A stretch of 64,000 nucleotides of DNA from Aureobasidium sp. EXF-3400 (Eukaryota > Ascomycota > Dothideomycetes > Dothideales > Saccotheciaceae): contig SWBL01000222.1 in the NCBI GenBank assembly GCA_024195585.1, positions 22,770-86,769 of the forward strand, read 5' to 3'. Shown piece by piece: positions 1 through 11,197 of the stretch. The notes beneath the pieces are model-generated. The model was not told the origin of the DNA. It was given only the letters and a program-made list of their open reading frames with translations, and made no database searches. The position numbers and the translations under genes were made by a program. How positions within the stretch are numbered: the first letter of the stretch is position 1; each line of letters opens with the position of its first letter.

Positions 1-2
1 TC

Positions 3-752
3 CTCACTGTCCCAACGAACGTCTTGTCTCTCGGATCCAACTCCAAGAAATACTACTTGTTTACCTTCGGATACTCCGTCATGGAAAAGATTCAAATGAC
101 TGTTTTCTCGCTGCAAGAGCTGATCATCTCGTTCATCTACCTCGTCGAAGTCCGTCGCATCCTCAAAGTGGTTGATGATGGCCGTTTCCGGAAGATCATG
201 TGGGAACTGGTTGCGATTAACGTCGTAATTATCATCCTCGATGTCGCACTTCTTGCCGTCGAATACCTTGGCATGTATCAAATTGAAGTTACGCTCAAGG
301 GAATGTGCTACAGCATCAAGTTGAAACTGGAATTCGGTGTCTTGTCAAAACTGGTCAAGATAGCCACAGCTCGCCAGGGTGTTTACGATCTGCAAACTGG
401 ATCTGACAGCTCCGACCCGAAGAGCACCTTGACATATCAAGGTCAGAGCTCTTGGCTGACAGGTGTTTCTGCCTCACCGCCCACATTGAGCACATTGCCT
501 TCGAACACAACGTACAGCACTACGAAGCGTAACAGCACATGGGGAAACATTTGGGCCACCAGCAATCCCTTCTCCTCGGCCCACTCGGAGGTACAAAAGC
601 GACATCGCGACTTTGAAGCCACGGTAACATTCTCGCAGACAGAACCTATGCCGAAACCAAGTCCTATCGCCGAATACATCTCACACCCGCCCGCTGTTGT
701 CACCTCGAGGCGTTCATCAACCGAAGATCTGTACCCCGGACGACTTGGATGA
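3..752 (+). CDS. DUF7703-family integral membrane protein, 3' part (5' end outside window)
   Basis: The frame is open from the left edge of the window, so the start codon and first membrane helices are missing. What remains is the C-terminal half of a fungal multi-pass membrane protein. Near the N-terminal end is VMEKIQMTVFSLQE, then three hydrophobic helices, one ending before VRRILKVV and two around VAINVVIIILDVALLAV. The stretch TLKGMCYSIKLKLEFGVL follows, and the order matches the end of DUF7703 proteins as I know them. The remaining ~130 residues are a Ser/Thr/Pro-rich cytosolic tail. The function of this family is unknown. The next gene is co-oriented, about 680 bp downstream. No intron is needed in the visible part. 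Confidence 0.8.
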   Translation, partial: LTVPTNVLSLGSNSKKYYLFTFGYSVMEKIQMTVFSLQELIISFIYLVEVRRILKVVDDGRFRKIMWELVAINVVIIILDVALLAVEYLGMYQIEVTLKGMCYSIKLKLEFGVLSKLVKIATARQGVYDLQTGSDSSDPKSTLTYQGQSSWLTGVSASPPTLSTLPSNTTYSTTKRNSTWGNIWATSNPFSSAHSEVQKRHRDFEATVTFSQTEPMPKPSPIAEYISHPPAVVTSRRSSTEDLYPGRLG

Positions 753-1429
753 ATGACGGGGTGAGATCTTTGAGGACTCAATGGCTGGCGATACGATATA
801 CCTCCTTCCCACGTGCCAGGTTCTGTCACTTTCACTTCGCTCTCGCGACAACACTTAGACGGCGCTGAAGCTATCAAAGTGCACAGTTCCTTCTAGGTAG
901 TAGTAACGTCCATAGAGAGGCGACAACAGCACGACCCTTGGTGGAAACTTCCTATCTACCAAAAGATCTGTGCATTCCTATAGCTGTCTGCGAAACAGAT
1001 CTTTGCGCATGAGGTACCACAAGTCAGCGATATCTCCGCGCGCAGTTGTCAGGCACACAGTCAGGTGCAAACACGCATGGTTGCTTCTCAGCCGGAGACC
1101 GCATCCATGGAGGTACGACAAAATCCAGTTCTCCTTGGGCCTTGACTTATTCTTGAGAGTTGTGTGCAAGTCTGCAGATGGTTTATCGCTCCAAGCCACC
1201 TGAGATGGGAAAGGAGGTATTATGATCTAATGCATGGCAACCTTCACTTACAAATTCACCTCTCACTTTGTGTCCGCATCACTCTTCAGTCTACACTAGC
1301 AAAGAACCTTCAGTCTAGCGGCTTCGACTGTGATAGAAGTCAGCCTCTCTTGCGCTTCTGTTATGCTGTCGTGGCTACACAGCAACAACACAAAGGTCCC
1401 AACCAACCACCAACACCTCAACATCAAAC
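753..1429. other. Intergenic spacer and probable 5'UTR of the next gene
   Basis: About 680 bp with only short, overlapping reading frames on both strands. The last ~60 bp before position 1430 are CA-rich (cacaacaacacaaagg and similar), as expected for a fungal 5' leader. I see no RNA gene or repeat here. Confidence 0.5.
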
Positions 1430-1973
1430 ATGTCATCAACCGCGGATTGCACGTCTCCAGCTGAAAGCAAGCGCTGCTCATGCTGCGCGTCCAACAGACC
1501 ACTCGACTGGTTTCAAAGCGGAGCTCCAGGCAACCATGGCCTGGTAGGTACACCAATGAAGACCTGCAAGCAGTGCAGAGTATGTATACTTACCCTTGTA
1601 TCTGTATTATCGAGTGTTTACACAAGCTCAGGAAAGGCTAGCCGCAATCAGAAAACACAGCCGTGAAGCAAAAGCTGCAGCAAAAGCTGCCACAAAAGCT
1701 GCCGCAAAACCAACCGAACCTCGTCCCGTCCAGGAGTATCAGCTCGCAGCCAAGAAACCGACACCTCACTTGCTGGGTAGACCAGGCGCGAGCACATCTA
1801 CAGCCAGCTCACAGGACGTTGAGTTCAAGAAGATGCAGCACTCATTCGAGGCCGTCAAATTGCTTGATCAGGACGAGATCAATGCCGCTGCCAACCTGTT
1901 GTTGGAGCAGATTGAAGATTCTGAGGAAAGTGACGATGACGATGATGTTATCTGCGAAACGGGCAAGATATGA
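1430..1973 (+). CDS. Small conserved-type fungal protein with two CxxC knuckles
   Basis: Two exons, 1430-1579 and 1632-1973. The intron is 52 bp, phase 0, from GTATGT to CTCAG. The product is 163 residues. The N-terminal part has RCSCCASNRP and then KTCKQCRERLAAIRKHSRE. This paired Cys arrangement followed by a basic helix looks like a small zinc-binding knuckle of the type seen in many uncharacterised Pezizomycotina proteins. An Ala/Lys-rich stretch follows (repeated KAAAKAATKAAAK), and the C-terminus is very acidic (EDSEESDDDDD). A nuclear, DNA- or histone-associated role would fit this charge pattern, but that is inference. I do not recognise a named family. Splicing is supported because the frame closes exactly and the acceptor follows a pyrimidine/A-rich branch region. 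Confidence 0.6.
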
Positions 1974-2140
1974 AGAAGAACCGAAAATGCATCATTCAAT
2001 ATCGTTATTATACCCCCAACTCCCCTTGTATACCCACCATTTACTCCTTTGCGTGTAGCTTTAGTACCAAGCCTTTAATCTAGCAGATGCATCTCAAACG
2101 TGCAATTCTTGCACCCCAATCATACTCACATTTGCAACCC

Positions 2141-3360
2141 TCAGCCTACACGTCTGGGACTAGCAGTCTCCTCAACATGCCTGTTCTTCTTCGCCAGCAA
2201 TGGCGTCCTCTCATTACCCTCCTCATTCTCAGTAGGTCCAGTAGCAGCAAAACTGTTCCAAGAAGCCAATTGCGGTCTCAAAGCCCTCGTGCTAGGCGAC
2301 TCTGACACATCGCGTCTGGATGAGTTTCCAGTGGAAGTAGCATCTGCACGGCGAGCTTTGCGATTGTCGCGAACCATATAGACGACAGCAGTCACGATGA
2401 GAATCAATTGCATGATACCGACCAGGACATAGACGATCCAGACAGACCAGCCTGAGATACCAAGACGAATGATCATGTTAACACCGAAAATCCATGTATA
2501 CTATTCATCAAAAAGTCAGTCTTGCACAGCTTCTTCAATGCAGAGGTGGAACTTACAGGCGCACCCATACAAATACTCGCCAAACTCAAACTTCCAAGGT
2601 GTCCGAGATGAATGGTCGTCCACACTTGAGGCACCCACTGCACACAAGCAAAGCAAGCAACACAGATGCCCAACACATTAGCCCATTCCTGCGAATACCA
2701 GGGAAAGCGATTGAGAATGACAGCACTGATAAGCATTACCGCAAAGGCAAATGCCACAACAATGATTAGCAGCCTGATAGCGCGACGAGCACGGCGGAAA
2801 GTGCGATCAGGAGAGGATAGAGAGCGGCGACGACCGTGCAGTTCAGCATCAGCTTCTTCTTCTGAGAAATAGACGTAGAGGAACATTCTATCTCCACTCA
2901 TCAGCATCCCACCCTTTGTAGCACTTTCAGGGGAAGGAAACTCACATGCACCAAAACAGAGCAACTCCACTAACAACCTGAAAAATCCCCAACAAGCGAG
3001 AGATACAGCCAAAGCGAGTGTAATGTCTACAACAAGCCATATCCGTTTGACTCGAAGGCAATACCATGATATTTGCCACTGCGCAGGTTCCAGAAAGAGA
3101 GCCGAGGAGAATGTAGAGGGTTGAGAGTCCTTCTGCTGATTTGCGGCCGATGATGCGGGCGAATTGAGGGATGTAGGATATTAGGAGCCATCCTAGAAGT
3201 GCGCTGTTTTGTGATGAGTTTGTTAGTGGTTATTCGACTCGTATGAGGGTGCGCAGGAAGGAAGGTTATGAACAACATACCATGATGTAGCGAACTGTCC
3301 AGTAGAAGGTTCAGACAAGTTCTTGCACTTGTCCTGTGTGATAGTCGACATGATATCCAT
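2141..3360 (-). CDS. PQ-loop repeat membrane protein (cystinosin/Ypq-like)
   Basis: Five exons on the minus strand (3360-3281, 3203-3065, 2977-2946, 2887-2557, 2500-2141) give 313 residues. All junctions are GT...AG and keep the frame. Exon 2 carries the first PQ-loop (GWLLISYIPQFARIIGRKS, then GLSTLYILLGSLSGT). Exon 4 carries the second (CVQWVPQVWTTIHLGHLGS, then SLASICMGAP). About seven hydrophobic helices are visible, and the C-terminal tail is charged and Ser-rich. PQ-loop proteins are seven-helix transporters of vacuolar or lysosomal membranes (cystine or basic amino acids) or cargo receptors; the substrate cannot be read from the sequence. A charged stretch of ~40 residues between helices (EEEADAELHGRRRS) is cytosolic-looking. 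The start could also be the ATG three codons downstream. Confidence 0.82.
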
Positions 3361-4391
3361 TATGCACCTGCGTTTTACCGTCTGATAGAGAGATGCGGGG
3401 TGGAAGGATAGAAGAAAAGGAACAAAGAGCGAGGTAAAGTAAAGAATTATAAACCTTCTTCGCCTCTCAAGCAATAAACAAAAATCTTCCTCGGCCTTGT
3501 TCAACTTTCGAACAGACTTTTATGATCATCAAAGCTGTAAACACAAACGTTTAAGGGGGTCGCAGAGGGTCCGCCTGATGCCAACAAAACCCGTACTCGG
3601 AGTGATGGAAAGAGAGTTGAACTTTCCAGAGTCAGGGAGTCATGGAAATAAACAGACGGTAGAAATCTCGACCCCGAAGCATTTTTGGGGGCCACGCGAA
3701 ACTACACAGTCCGAGTCATTGCAACGTCATGTACGACCTGAAACCCTCAGATGTTGGCACGACGATGCTGATTGCTTGCATGCAAAAGGGCTTTTCCCAC
3801 CATCGTAAACGAGAAATGGCTTGCTGACACCCATGAGGTGCATGTGCGCATCATGAGTGGTTTGTTTTGTCAAAAAGTGCCTCTGCAAAAGAGGAAAGCA
3901 GCAGTGAGAGATTTAACTAAACGGGCAATGATTCGCGGACACACCCCGTGCCGGCTTCGGGAGATCGTCCCGGACCGTGTGAAGGGGTCTTTGACTTGCT
4001 GCCTGTTTTGTGAAATGTATGCAACCTGTGTGGCTATAAGGATACATGGTATTCTTAAGCAATAGGGTAACACTGCTGAGAAGCGATCTAGTTTAGCATT
4101 ATCAAGGTGTTCTTCTGATGCAGATGCTATAGTGCCTCTTCGCAAGTCGCTGTATAACAGACTTCATCCACGCGGGTAGCCTGGTCACGCAAAAAAAGAT
4201 TCTAGGCCAACCCTCCCGAAGAGACCCCTTGTTTCTTTCAATTTCGGCTCGTAACTGCGCCTCTCGTTTCAGATTGTGTTCTTCTTGGTATGTTTATTGC
4301 TCAAAGTGATTGACCTCATTATTTCATATCTGTTTGCTGTTTACAATGCCTACTGAAGGCCATGTTTGGTGTCTATACCGTGCTTGAAGAT
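3361..4391. other. Intergenic region between two minus-strand genes
   Basis: About 1 kb that should hold the promoter of the PQ-loop gene and the 3' end of the aldehyde dehydrogenase gene. Only short overlapping frames of 60-100 codons are seen, with no recognisable protein, tRNA or repeat. A short A-run is present near 4190. Confidence 0.5.
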
Positions 4392-6006
4392 TTACAGCTT
4401 GCTCTTGTATAGATGGATAACGTGAGGGTTGCAGTAGGAAATCAGACCCTGTGTACCCCACTCACCGCCAATACCACTTTCCTTGTGGCCAGAGAACATG
4501 CTATGAATCAGTCAGTATGATTTTCCAAAAGATAATTGAAGGTGTCACTTACGCTTGAGGGGTGGGCTTCTCGAATGAGTTGATCCAGACACTGCCAGCC
4601 TGCAGACGGAGAGCAATACGCTCGGCGGCCTTTTCATCCTTACTCCAGACGCAAGCACCCAGACCGGCGTTGCTGTCGTTGGCACGAGCAATGACCTCCT
4701 CCTCATCAGAGTAAGGCTGGACGGGAACGATAAGACCGAATTGTTCTTCCTGGATGATCTTGCTGTCGTTGGGAGGGTTGTCGATGATGGCGGGCTGAAG
4801 CCAGTAACCGTCCTTCTTCTCGACATCACCACTGCCGGCAATGAAGTTGTAGCCCTTGTCCTTGCTGTCTTGGAAGAAAGTCTTGACCTTCTCATACTGC
4901 ATCTGGTTCTGGATAGGACCGAGCATGGCGCCCTCCTCGTCGGGTGTGCCGACCTTGAGGCTGGCAGCAACCTTGGCCATTGCGTCGACCATGGGCCTGT
5001 AGATCTTCTCGTGGATGTAGATACGCTTGGTGGCAACGCAAACCTGGTAAAGAAGTTAGCATTCAGAAGACACAGCAGGGATCATTCAACATACTTGACC
5101 ACTGTTCTGGAAGGCGCCCATGACAAGCTGAGGAGCAGTAGCCTCAATGTCAACATCCTCTCTCACGATACTGGCATCGTTGCCTCCAAGCTCAAGGGTC
5201 ACACGCTTGAGGGTCTTGCTGCAAGCAGCCATGATCTTCTTTCCAGTGGCAATGCTACCAGTGAAACTGATCTTGGCAATGCCGGGGTGCTCGGTGAACA
5301 TGGGACCAAGCTTGTCATCACCACCGAGGACCTGAACGACACCAGGAGGGAAGATGGTCTGGGCCAGCTCAATTGCCTTCAACGAGGTGTAAGGAGTGAA
5401 AGGTGAAGGCTTGACGATGATGGTGCATCCGGTAAGCAGAGCAGGGGCAATCTTGCCGAACGAGAGAACCAGAGGGAACTAAAGAGACACTGTTAGCAAC
5501 ATGCTAGTTTTCATCAACACAGAAGAGGAATCACATACGTTCCAAGGGCAGATGGCGCCAACAACACCGAGGGGCATGTATCTTGTGGTCATAATCTTCT
5601 CGTCGTCCTCAATTCTCTCCTCGGGGATGCTCAGAGACACATGGTGATCAAACCATGCACCAACAGCACCGACCTCCATGGCGGCGAACTGTCTCGGCTT
5701 TCCAGTCTCCTTGCACAGCAGTGTGGTGAACTCTTCCTGGTAACCGCTCCAGAGTTCACGGAAGTTCTTCAAGAGTTCCTTGCGCTCCTCGATGGGCTTG
5801 ACACTCCATGACTCGAATGCCTTCTGTGCAGCAGCGACAGCCTCATCGACATCTGCCTGGTTGGCAATTGGCACGTCCCAGAGCTTCTCGCCGGTTGCAG
5901 GGTTGACACCTTGATGGTAGTTGTCTGACTTTGTGTGTGCCTTGCCATTGATGATGTTGGCGAACTCAGAGTCGAACGAGATGTTTGCGGTCTTTCCGGG
6001 CGACAT
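4392..6006 (-). CDS. NAD(P)+-dependent aldehyde dehydrogenase
   Basis: Four exons (6006-5539, 5478-5095, 5043-4553, 4500-4392) give 483 residues, the usual ALDH superfamily length. The enzyme oxidises an aldehyde to its acid with NAD(P)+. The active site is complete: the general-base Glu in LELGGND (about residue 252) and the nucleophilic Cys in NSGQVCVATKRIYI (about residue 286) are 34 apart, the standard spacing. The cofactor-binding Asn is in GAICPWN, the Rossmann turn is FTGSIATGK, and EEQFGLIVPV is near the C-terminal part. There is no signal peptide or clear mitochondrial presequence, so it is probably cytosolic. It resembles fungal broad-range ALDHs related to betaine-aldehyde and aromatic-aldehyde dehydrogenases; the substrate is not determinable. 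The nearest upstream neighbour is about 800 bp away on the same strand. Confidence 0.93.
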
Positions 6007-6800
6007 GATGGGCGTTGGTGTTTTGGTTTGTGTTGTGGAGAAGAAGAGAAAATATTTTGGTCTCAGAAGGGAGATTCAGCAGACTATAAGAGCAATTGAC
6101 CAGCAATAATGATCATATAATTTATGGGTCCAAGTAACCGAGGGACGAGCACTAGCGCGGTGTCAGGCCTCCTTGATACCCAGCGGTCACTTCCAAGACC
6201 ATACCAACGAATCCTCCCGCGCTTCACTTATGAACAAGTGGCCATTGGAGAGGCACAGCAAATTCTAGATTCACAGACCTCTTGATTGAACACGAATGTC
6301 TGACTCACTCTGACTACACACCGCTATTGTTATAGGAAACTTCGAGTCTAAAAGATTATGTGCAACAGACCAATGTTCGAAGATGCGGGACAGGAGATGA
6401 CTCCATCAACCCCGCACCCACCCCATACCCCTCCTTTATCATCTGCCGTGCATGGGCTGTGTTTTTTCGCCTGCAAACTCGGCAAGGGTCCAGAACTGTT
6501 GGGTGCTTGATCTGCCGTATCCGTAGATCTACTTTAACGTGATATACCATGGTAACCATTTCTAGCGAGCCTAGGCGAAGTTCAATCAATTATCACGAGA
6601 AGGTCATATAGCCGAGCGGCCATAGACGTTCATGCTTTCACCTCGCTGCTTTGTAATAGCTTAACGAGAGCTTACGTTACACATGGGACCTGGTGTGAGT
6701 ATGTTTTGCATTAAATCGTGGATCTGACATAAGAGCAACGCTAAAAGAACAACAAGAAAGCAAAAAGCATGCAGGGGTATCGAGGGTTAGGAGAAAGCCG
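6007..6800. other. Intergenic region, probable ALDH promoter
   Basis: About 800 bp between the ALDH start codon and the stop codon of the next minus-strand gene. It contains only short open frames. I see no repeat or RNA gene. Confidence 0.45.
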
Positions 6801-7913
6801 CTAGAAGTAGTTCCTGTATTCACAGAGACACACATCCTCAGCTGGTTGAGCACTAAAGACATCGGTGATCTGGGCTCCGATAGCGCCATTCGTCGTGTAA
6901 TAGCAAGTTGGCGTGTTCTGACCGCCAGGGCTTACAAGCTCAACCTGGACGGCGTATGGCCACAGGGTGTAACTCGCATTGTTGCCGGTGTAGGTATAGT
7001 GCTGAGCGAAGGTGTCATCGAGGTGCAGTGTTCCAATGACTTGGGTCTGGTTGAAAAAGCAAACAGTAGCCCTGTTGTCTGCGGTAATGTTGGAGGCTGG
7101 GATGATCTTCTGAGATATGTTTGCCGCAAAGGTATAGCGCGGAGATGTGTCGTTGATAAAGGTTAAAGGAGTCGAGTCGAAGGCGATGCTAAAGGGGTTG
7201 TTGGATGCGGTAATGGTCAAGTTTGCAGCGACCCCTTCGGCGGACGTGGACAAGTCGCTGCTGTTGGTAGCATATGAGGCAGATGAATTGGACAGAAGCC
7301 AGTTGAAGGTTGCCAGGGAAGCGCTGGCGGACTGATCAAATGTGGGACCTGGGAAGCAGCGCCAGGTGTTGGGATCTGAGGTACAGTTCGTTTCAATGGT
7401 ACGCAAGGCCGTAACAAGACTGTATTCGCCCACAGGATATGCCAATTGCGATGGTGTGCTCTTGTCTGGTTCTGCTGTGGATGATCCACTTTGGCCTTTG
7501 CCTCCTCCTCCTCCTCCACCTCCTCCACGAGTCAAGCCTACACCCAGGCCTATTCCCAGACCAATGGCGATCAGGGCTACCAGGACCAGAAAGCCGATTC
7601 TTTTGCATCCTCCCCTCTTGCGCACGACGGGACCAATGGCGACGAGCTTGTCTCCGTCCAGAGGGTCGTTGTGCAGAACGTAGGGCGGGGGCATAGTGTC
7701 ATGACTGGTGCGCGGTATGGTCCGGGCCATGTGGGTACTGTCGCTCCATCGGCTGACGACTCTCGGCGATGGCGACGACATGGATTGAGAGGACGCCCGA
7801 TCAGAGACGACAGCAGAGAGGCGCTGGCCAGCGGTTGTTGAGATGCGACGAGGTGGAGGCGACTGGAGTGCCGAGGATGGGTTCGGTGCGAAGGGACCGC
7901 GAAAGACGTCCAT
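6801..7913 (-). CDS. Single-pass membrane protein with glycosylated extracellular domain, unknown function
   Basis: The uninterrupted frame gives 370 residues from the ATG at 7913 (MDVFRGPFAPNP). The frame stays open 69 bp further upstream but without an ATG. Acceptor-like sequences just upstream of the ATG (tgttagcag, and gctaactgcag near 7990) suggest an intron in the 5'UTR or a missed first exon. Residues 1-100 are Pro/Ser/Arg-rich and probably cytosolic. A basic stop (VVRKRGGCKR) precedes one hydrophobic helix (IGFLVLVALIAIGLGIGLGV). A run of nine glycines encoded by GGN triplets and a Ser/Thr linker follow. The outer domain of about 190 residues has many NxS/T sites and four to six cysteines, ending CLCEYRNYF. 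The layout matches fungal cell-surface or wall-sensor-like proteins. The gene near 62 kb has the same plan but no obvious sequence identity. Confidence 0.65.
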   Translation of the reverse strand: MDVFRGPFAPNPSSALQSPPPRRISTTAGQRLSAVVSDRASSQSMSSPSPRVVSRWSDSTHMARTIPRTSHDTMPPPYVLHNDPLDGDKLVAIGPVVRKRGGCKRIGFLVLVALIAIGLGIGLGVGLTRGGGGGGGGGKGQSGSSTAEPDKSTPSQLAYPVGEYSLVTALRTIETNCTSDPNTWRCFPGPTFDQSASASLATFNWLLSNSSASYATNSSDLSTSAEGVAANLTITASNNPFSIAFDSTPLTFINDTSPRYTFAANISQKIIPASNITADNRATVCFFNQTQVIGTLHLDDTFAQHYTYTGNNASYTLWPYAVQVELVSPGGQNTPTCYYTTNGAIGAQITDVFSAQPAEDVCLCEYRNYF

Positions 7914-8737
7914 GTCGTTCCTGCTAACAAAGCCGTTGTACCGTTTGCTGCATGTCTTGGTGCATGAACACGTTCGAGACAAGGCCTGCAGTTAGCATAT
8001 GATACAGAGTCTACCACCTTGCGGGTGCGCTTGTGGTTTAATAGGAGGCTCCATCCAGATCTACTATTGGCCCAAGACCTCAACGGCTCCTTCGCGAGTA
8101 GCCTACCGCTCTAGCCTATTTCCCTCAGCTTCGCAAATCCTTTCGCGAGCTATCGAACGCAATCCCATACAGCTGGAGCCAGACTTGCTCCAACAGGGAA
8201 ATGCACACAAGTCATAGCCTGCGAACACATCTGAAGCCGTACAGATTGCGGTCGCTATCTGTTGCGGCGACAAGTTTACGGCTGATCTGCTGAGAGCCTG
8301 CACATGCTCCTGACATTCGGATCCTGGGAGGTTCAACTTGCCTTCTGCCACCGTTCATTGACTCATCTTCTGCCTCATCACTTCAGGACGGAACCAACTG
8401 CCAAAAATCCTAGTAGCTACTCGAGAGTATCTGCTTCTATTCACTCTTATGCTGAGTCTTGCATCCTTCCAACACTCAAGCCAGCGGTGATTTCCGGAGC
8501 TTGGCACATTTCCAAAACCAAATGTCGAATCATCCTCATCTGCTTGACTCCCTATCACCAACCCATATCAAAAACCCCATCATCAAAAGCTAGGTAGAAA
8601 TTCTTCTCATGTCTCCATTTTCCAAAAGTTGTTCTTCAGAAAGAAAAATCACTGGCACCGCACGATCGAGTGCTCTAAATACATATTGTCAATACCCTCT
8701 GCCTCCTGCTTGATCTCACATTCTTGGTCACTTTGCC
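7914..8737. other. Intergenic region upstream of the Clr2-like gene
   Basis: About 820 bp of divergent promoter space between the minus-strand surface-protein gene and the plus-strand Clr2 gene. Only short frames are present. It may contain an unannotated 5' exon of the 6.8-7.9 kb gene, since a branch-like CTAAC and a TGCAG acceptor occur near 7990 on the minus strand. Confidence 0.4.
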
Positions 8738-8805
8738 GTCACTTTGTTCACGATTTGACCTCACCTTTTCCATCACTTTGTTCACGATTTGACCTCACTT
8801 TCTCC
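8738..8805 (+). repeat. 34-bp tandem repeat, two full units, in the Clr2 gene promoter
   Basis: Two adjacent 34-bp units (8738-8771 and 8772-8805) share tcactttgttcacgatttga and differ at only a few bases. Partial units flank them (cactttgcc before, gtcactttatctgcc after). They end about 170 bp upstream of the start codon at 8973. A TTC microsatellite (about 8914-8934) lies between them and the start. Confidence 0.85.
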
Positions 8806-8913
8806 GTCACTTTATCTGCCATTCGGCTTCACTCTGTTGCCTGAGACCTCTCACTGTAAAGTCCATCAGTGAAAGTCCTCCTGACCTGCCGTACGGTCGG
8901 TTATACTTGCCAT

Positions 8914-8934
8914 TTCTTCTTCTTCTTCTTCTTG
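8914..8934 (+). repeat. (TTC)n microsatellite in the Clr2 leader
   Basis: A run of about seven TTC triplets, 40 bp before the Clr2-like start codon. Pyrimidine tracts of this kind are common just upstream of fungal transcription start sites. Confidence 0.8.
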
Positions 8935-8972
8935 TCGATCGTCAATCCGACTTGGCAACTTTAACCGACATC

Positions 8973-11083
8973 ATGGCTTCTCTCATCGACTGGAATAGCT
9001 ATCCTTCGGATGGTGTCCCAGGAAAGTTCTCTGGAACACCTTCAACTCGCCTTGGTGTCTACACAGCTGAACTAGTCAAGTGTGTCAACAAGGACCCTGC
9101 CATCCTCAGCTCCTTCGGTAAGTTATGTCCTGGACATGGTCTTGGTCGGTCAACTGATAATATCCAGGACCTGCTGGTGTCGACTTTACCAGCCTTCCAA
9201 CCAATTACGTCTTAGAGACGAGACCACGGGCTACTGATACCGGAAAGGGTTCGGACGATTACGTCCACGGACATCCCAAGCACAACTTTCGTTCCGCCAA
9301 GACCTTCGCAGTTCACGTCGTTGCGCTTCTCCAAAACACGGTTCAGAGCTGTCGTTGCGCCAGCTGCCGCCCTGATCTTAAGCCCAAGAAATCCAAGGCT
9401 GAGTCATCGACTTCTCAGACCACTGTGCCTTCCAATCCTAACGCAGGATCCTCGTCGCCTATCATGGACGTAGACTACCCCGAACCCGCCGTCAGCTCTG
9501 GCGCTGACCAGGATGGCACCGACCAGGACGGCACCCCTAACGTCTTCGACCGCCTCATGCATCAAGCCAAGCAAGGCCAGCCTATGAGCAAGGAAATAAC
9601 AGAGCCTAACTCCATGCACTGGCTGCTTGAGAGAGAGGTTGCAAACCTCCCCACCTATCTCAAATCCATGAAGATCAGCAAGCGCTATCATCCGCGTCTC
9701 GGCGAGATCGTGCTCATTGCGCGCAACGTCAAGGACAAGCAGAACGTCAGGGACAAGCAGAACGTCAAGGACAAGCAGAGCATCAGGTTCGACGACCAAT
9801 CAGGCATCTACAAGATCCACGACACCCGTCTTGGCTGGGTTGGATTGCCCATGTGGGAAGCCGCAGTTGTCACCCAAATGGACAAGGAGGCTGTGACTGC
9901 CGGCCTTCTGGATCAGAACTCGGGCAACGAGGGCGCAGACATCAACGGCTTCCGCGTCGAGCCCGTCTCGGAGGCTGGAAATCCCAACAAGGCTTGGTCT
10001 ACTCGCTACGAGCGTGTCAACATGTTCAACATCCGTCCCTTCTCCTTGTGGCAGGAGCTCACCAACGGCGCTGATGTTGACGATCCCCACGAGTTCCACC
10101 CCACGATCCGCAACGCACTCACCGCCATGTCCTCACTGTCTGTCGTTGACCGTTTCCACTTCTGTTCCTCCGGACATGAGGCTCGCATTTACTGCAACGG
10201 CTTCTTCCTCGGCGCCGAGTTTATCACCAGTGGCGATGTTGTTCGTTTTACCTCTCCCATCCACATCCACAGCTTCGGCAAGGATGTCATCTTGGTCAAG
10301 CACATCTACATGAGCATTAACCTCAACCGTGACCCCTCTCCTGGCAGTGTCCACGTTGAGGGTGTCGCTTACACCACAGACCCTGAGCACGCTTCTGGCC
10401 AATTCCAGCGTCCCGTTCCTGCCGAGTCCCTGCCCGATACCATGCGCGACTACGGCCTCTGGTACAAGATGTCAGAAGGCAACGCTTCGATCACTGTGCC
10501 CTACACTAAGCTTCTGACTCGTCTGGTCGAAGGTGTCTACATGAAAGTGATCGTCGGCGAGCACACTCTCACCAAAGTCACTCATGGAGGCGGTGCTCGC
10601 CACCTGGGCTTGATCGAGCACATCGTTGACATTACCTACGGTATTCAAGGTGTTCGTGACGCCCGTGAGTATTCTCGCAAGCACGATCCTCGTATCAAGC
10701 GCAACGAAGGACAGGCTTGGTACATCGGCGAGGATCGTGTTGACCAGCTCGACCTCCACCAGCTCAACGATCAGGATGTTGGCGATAGAGCTCGCTTCGG
10801 TTTCGAGTCCAACCCTACCCCACTGCAGGCATCCCAGCTCAAGGCCATGTTCCGCGCTCGTGCTGCTCGCCAGAAGGGCCCCAAGGTCGGCGGCAACACT
10901 CACTCGGCCCTGCCCAGATCTGTGGACTTCGCTACTCAGGAGGAACTCGATAAGATGCAGCATGGTATCGACGTTGTCGAGCAAGGCCTTGACAAGTTCT
11001 CCAACCTCAGAGCCATGGCCATGTTCGAAAACCAGTTCACCAAGCGCGTAACCGACGCCGACTGGGACAAGTTCATCGATTAG
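8973..11083 (+). CDS. Clr2-type transcription-silencing protein (heterochromatin, SHREC-like)
   Basis: Two exons (8973-9117 and 9168-11083) with a 50-bp GTAAGT...CCAG intron give 686 residues. The N-terminal ~150 residues match the Clr2 trans-silencing domain: a Leu-Pro-Thr-Asn-Tyr start, ETRPRATDTGKGSDDYVHG, HNFRSAKTFAVHVVALLQN and the Cys motif CRCASC. After a Ser/Pro-rich linker come the Clr2 core (YHPRLGEIVLIARN; later FHFCSSGHEARIYCNGFFLG and VVRFTSPIHIHS) and a charged C-terminus. In fission yeast, Clr2 is a subunit of the SHREC deacetylase/remodeller that silences heterochromatin. A short internal repeat (KDKQNV/RDKQNV, ~9729-9780) interrupts the core. The frame ends at TAG 11081-11083, but coding-like sequence continues to TGA 11195-11197 (see findings). 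Confidence 0.85.
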
Positions 11084-11197
11084 GGATACGATGACGAGAA
11101 CAAGTCGACCCCTTACCTGGAGAGACTGGAGAGAGAGAAGGTAGAGAAGGCCAACAGAGAAATCAACGAGGAGTTGTACAAGAACATGGAATTCTGA
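11084..11197 (+). other. In-frame coding-like extension after the Clr2 stop codon
   Basis: Directly after the TAG at 11081, the same frame stays open for 37 codons to TGA. It reads GYDDENKSTPYLERLER and then an equally charged, helix-like stretch ending NEELYKNMEF. The composition continues the style of the preceding protein rather than looking like a 3'UTR. It could be a lost C-terminus, a readthrough extension or a base error in the TAG. Confidence 0.55.
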
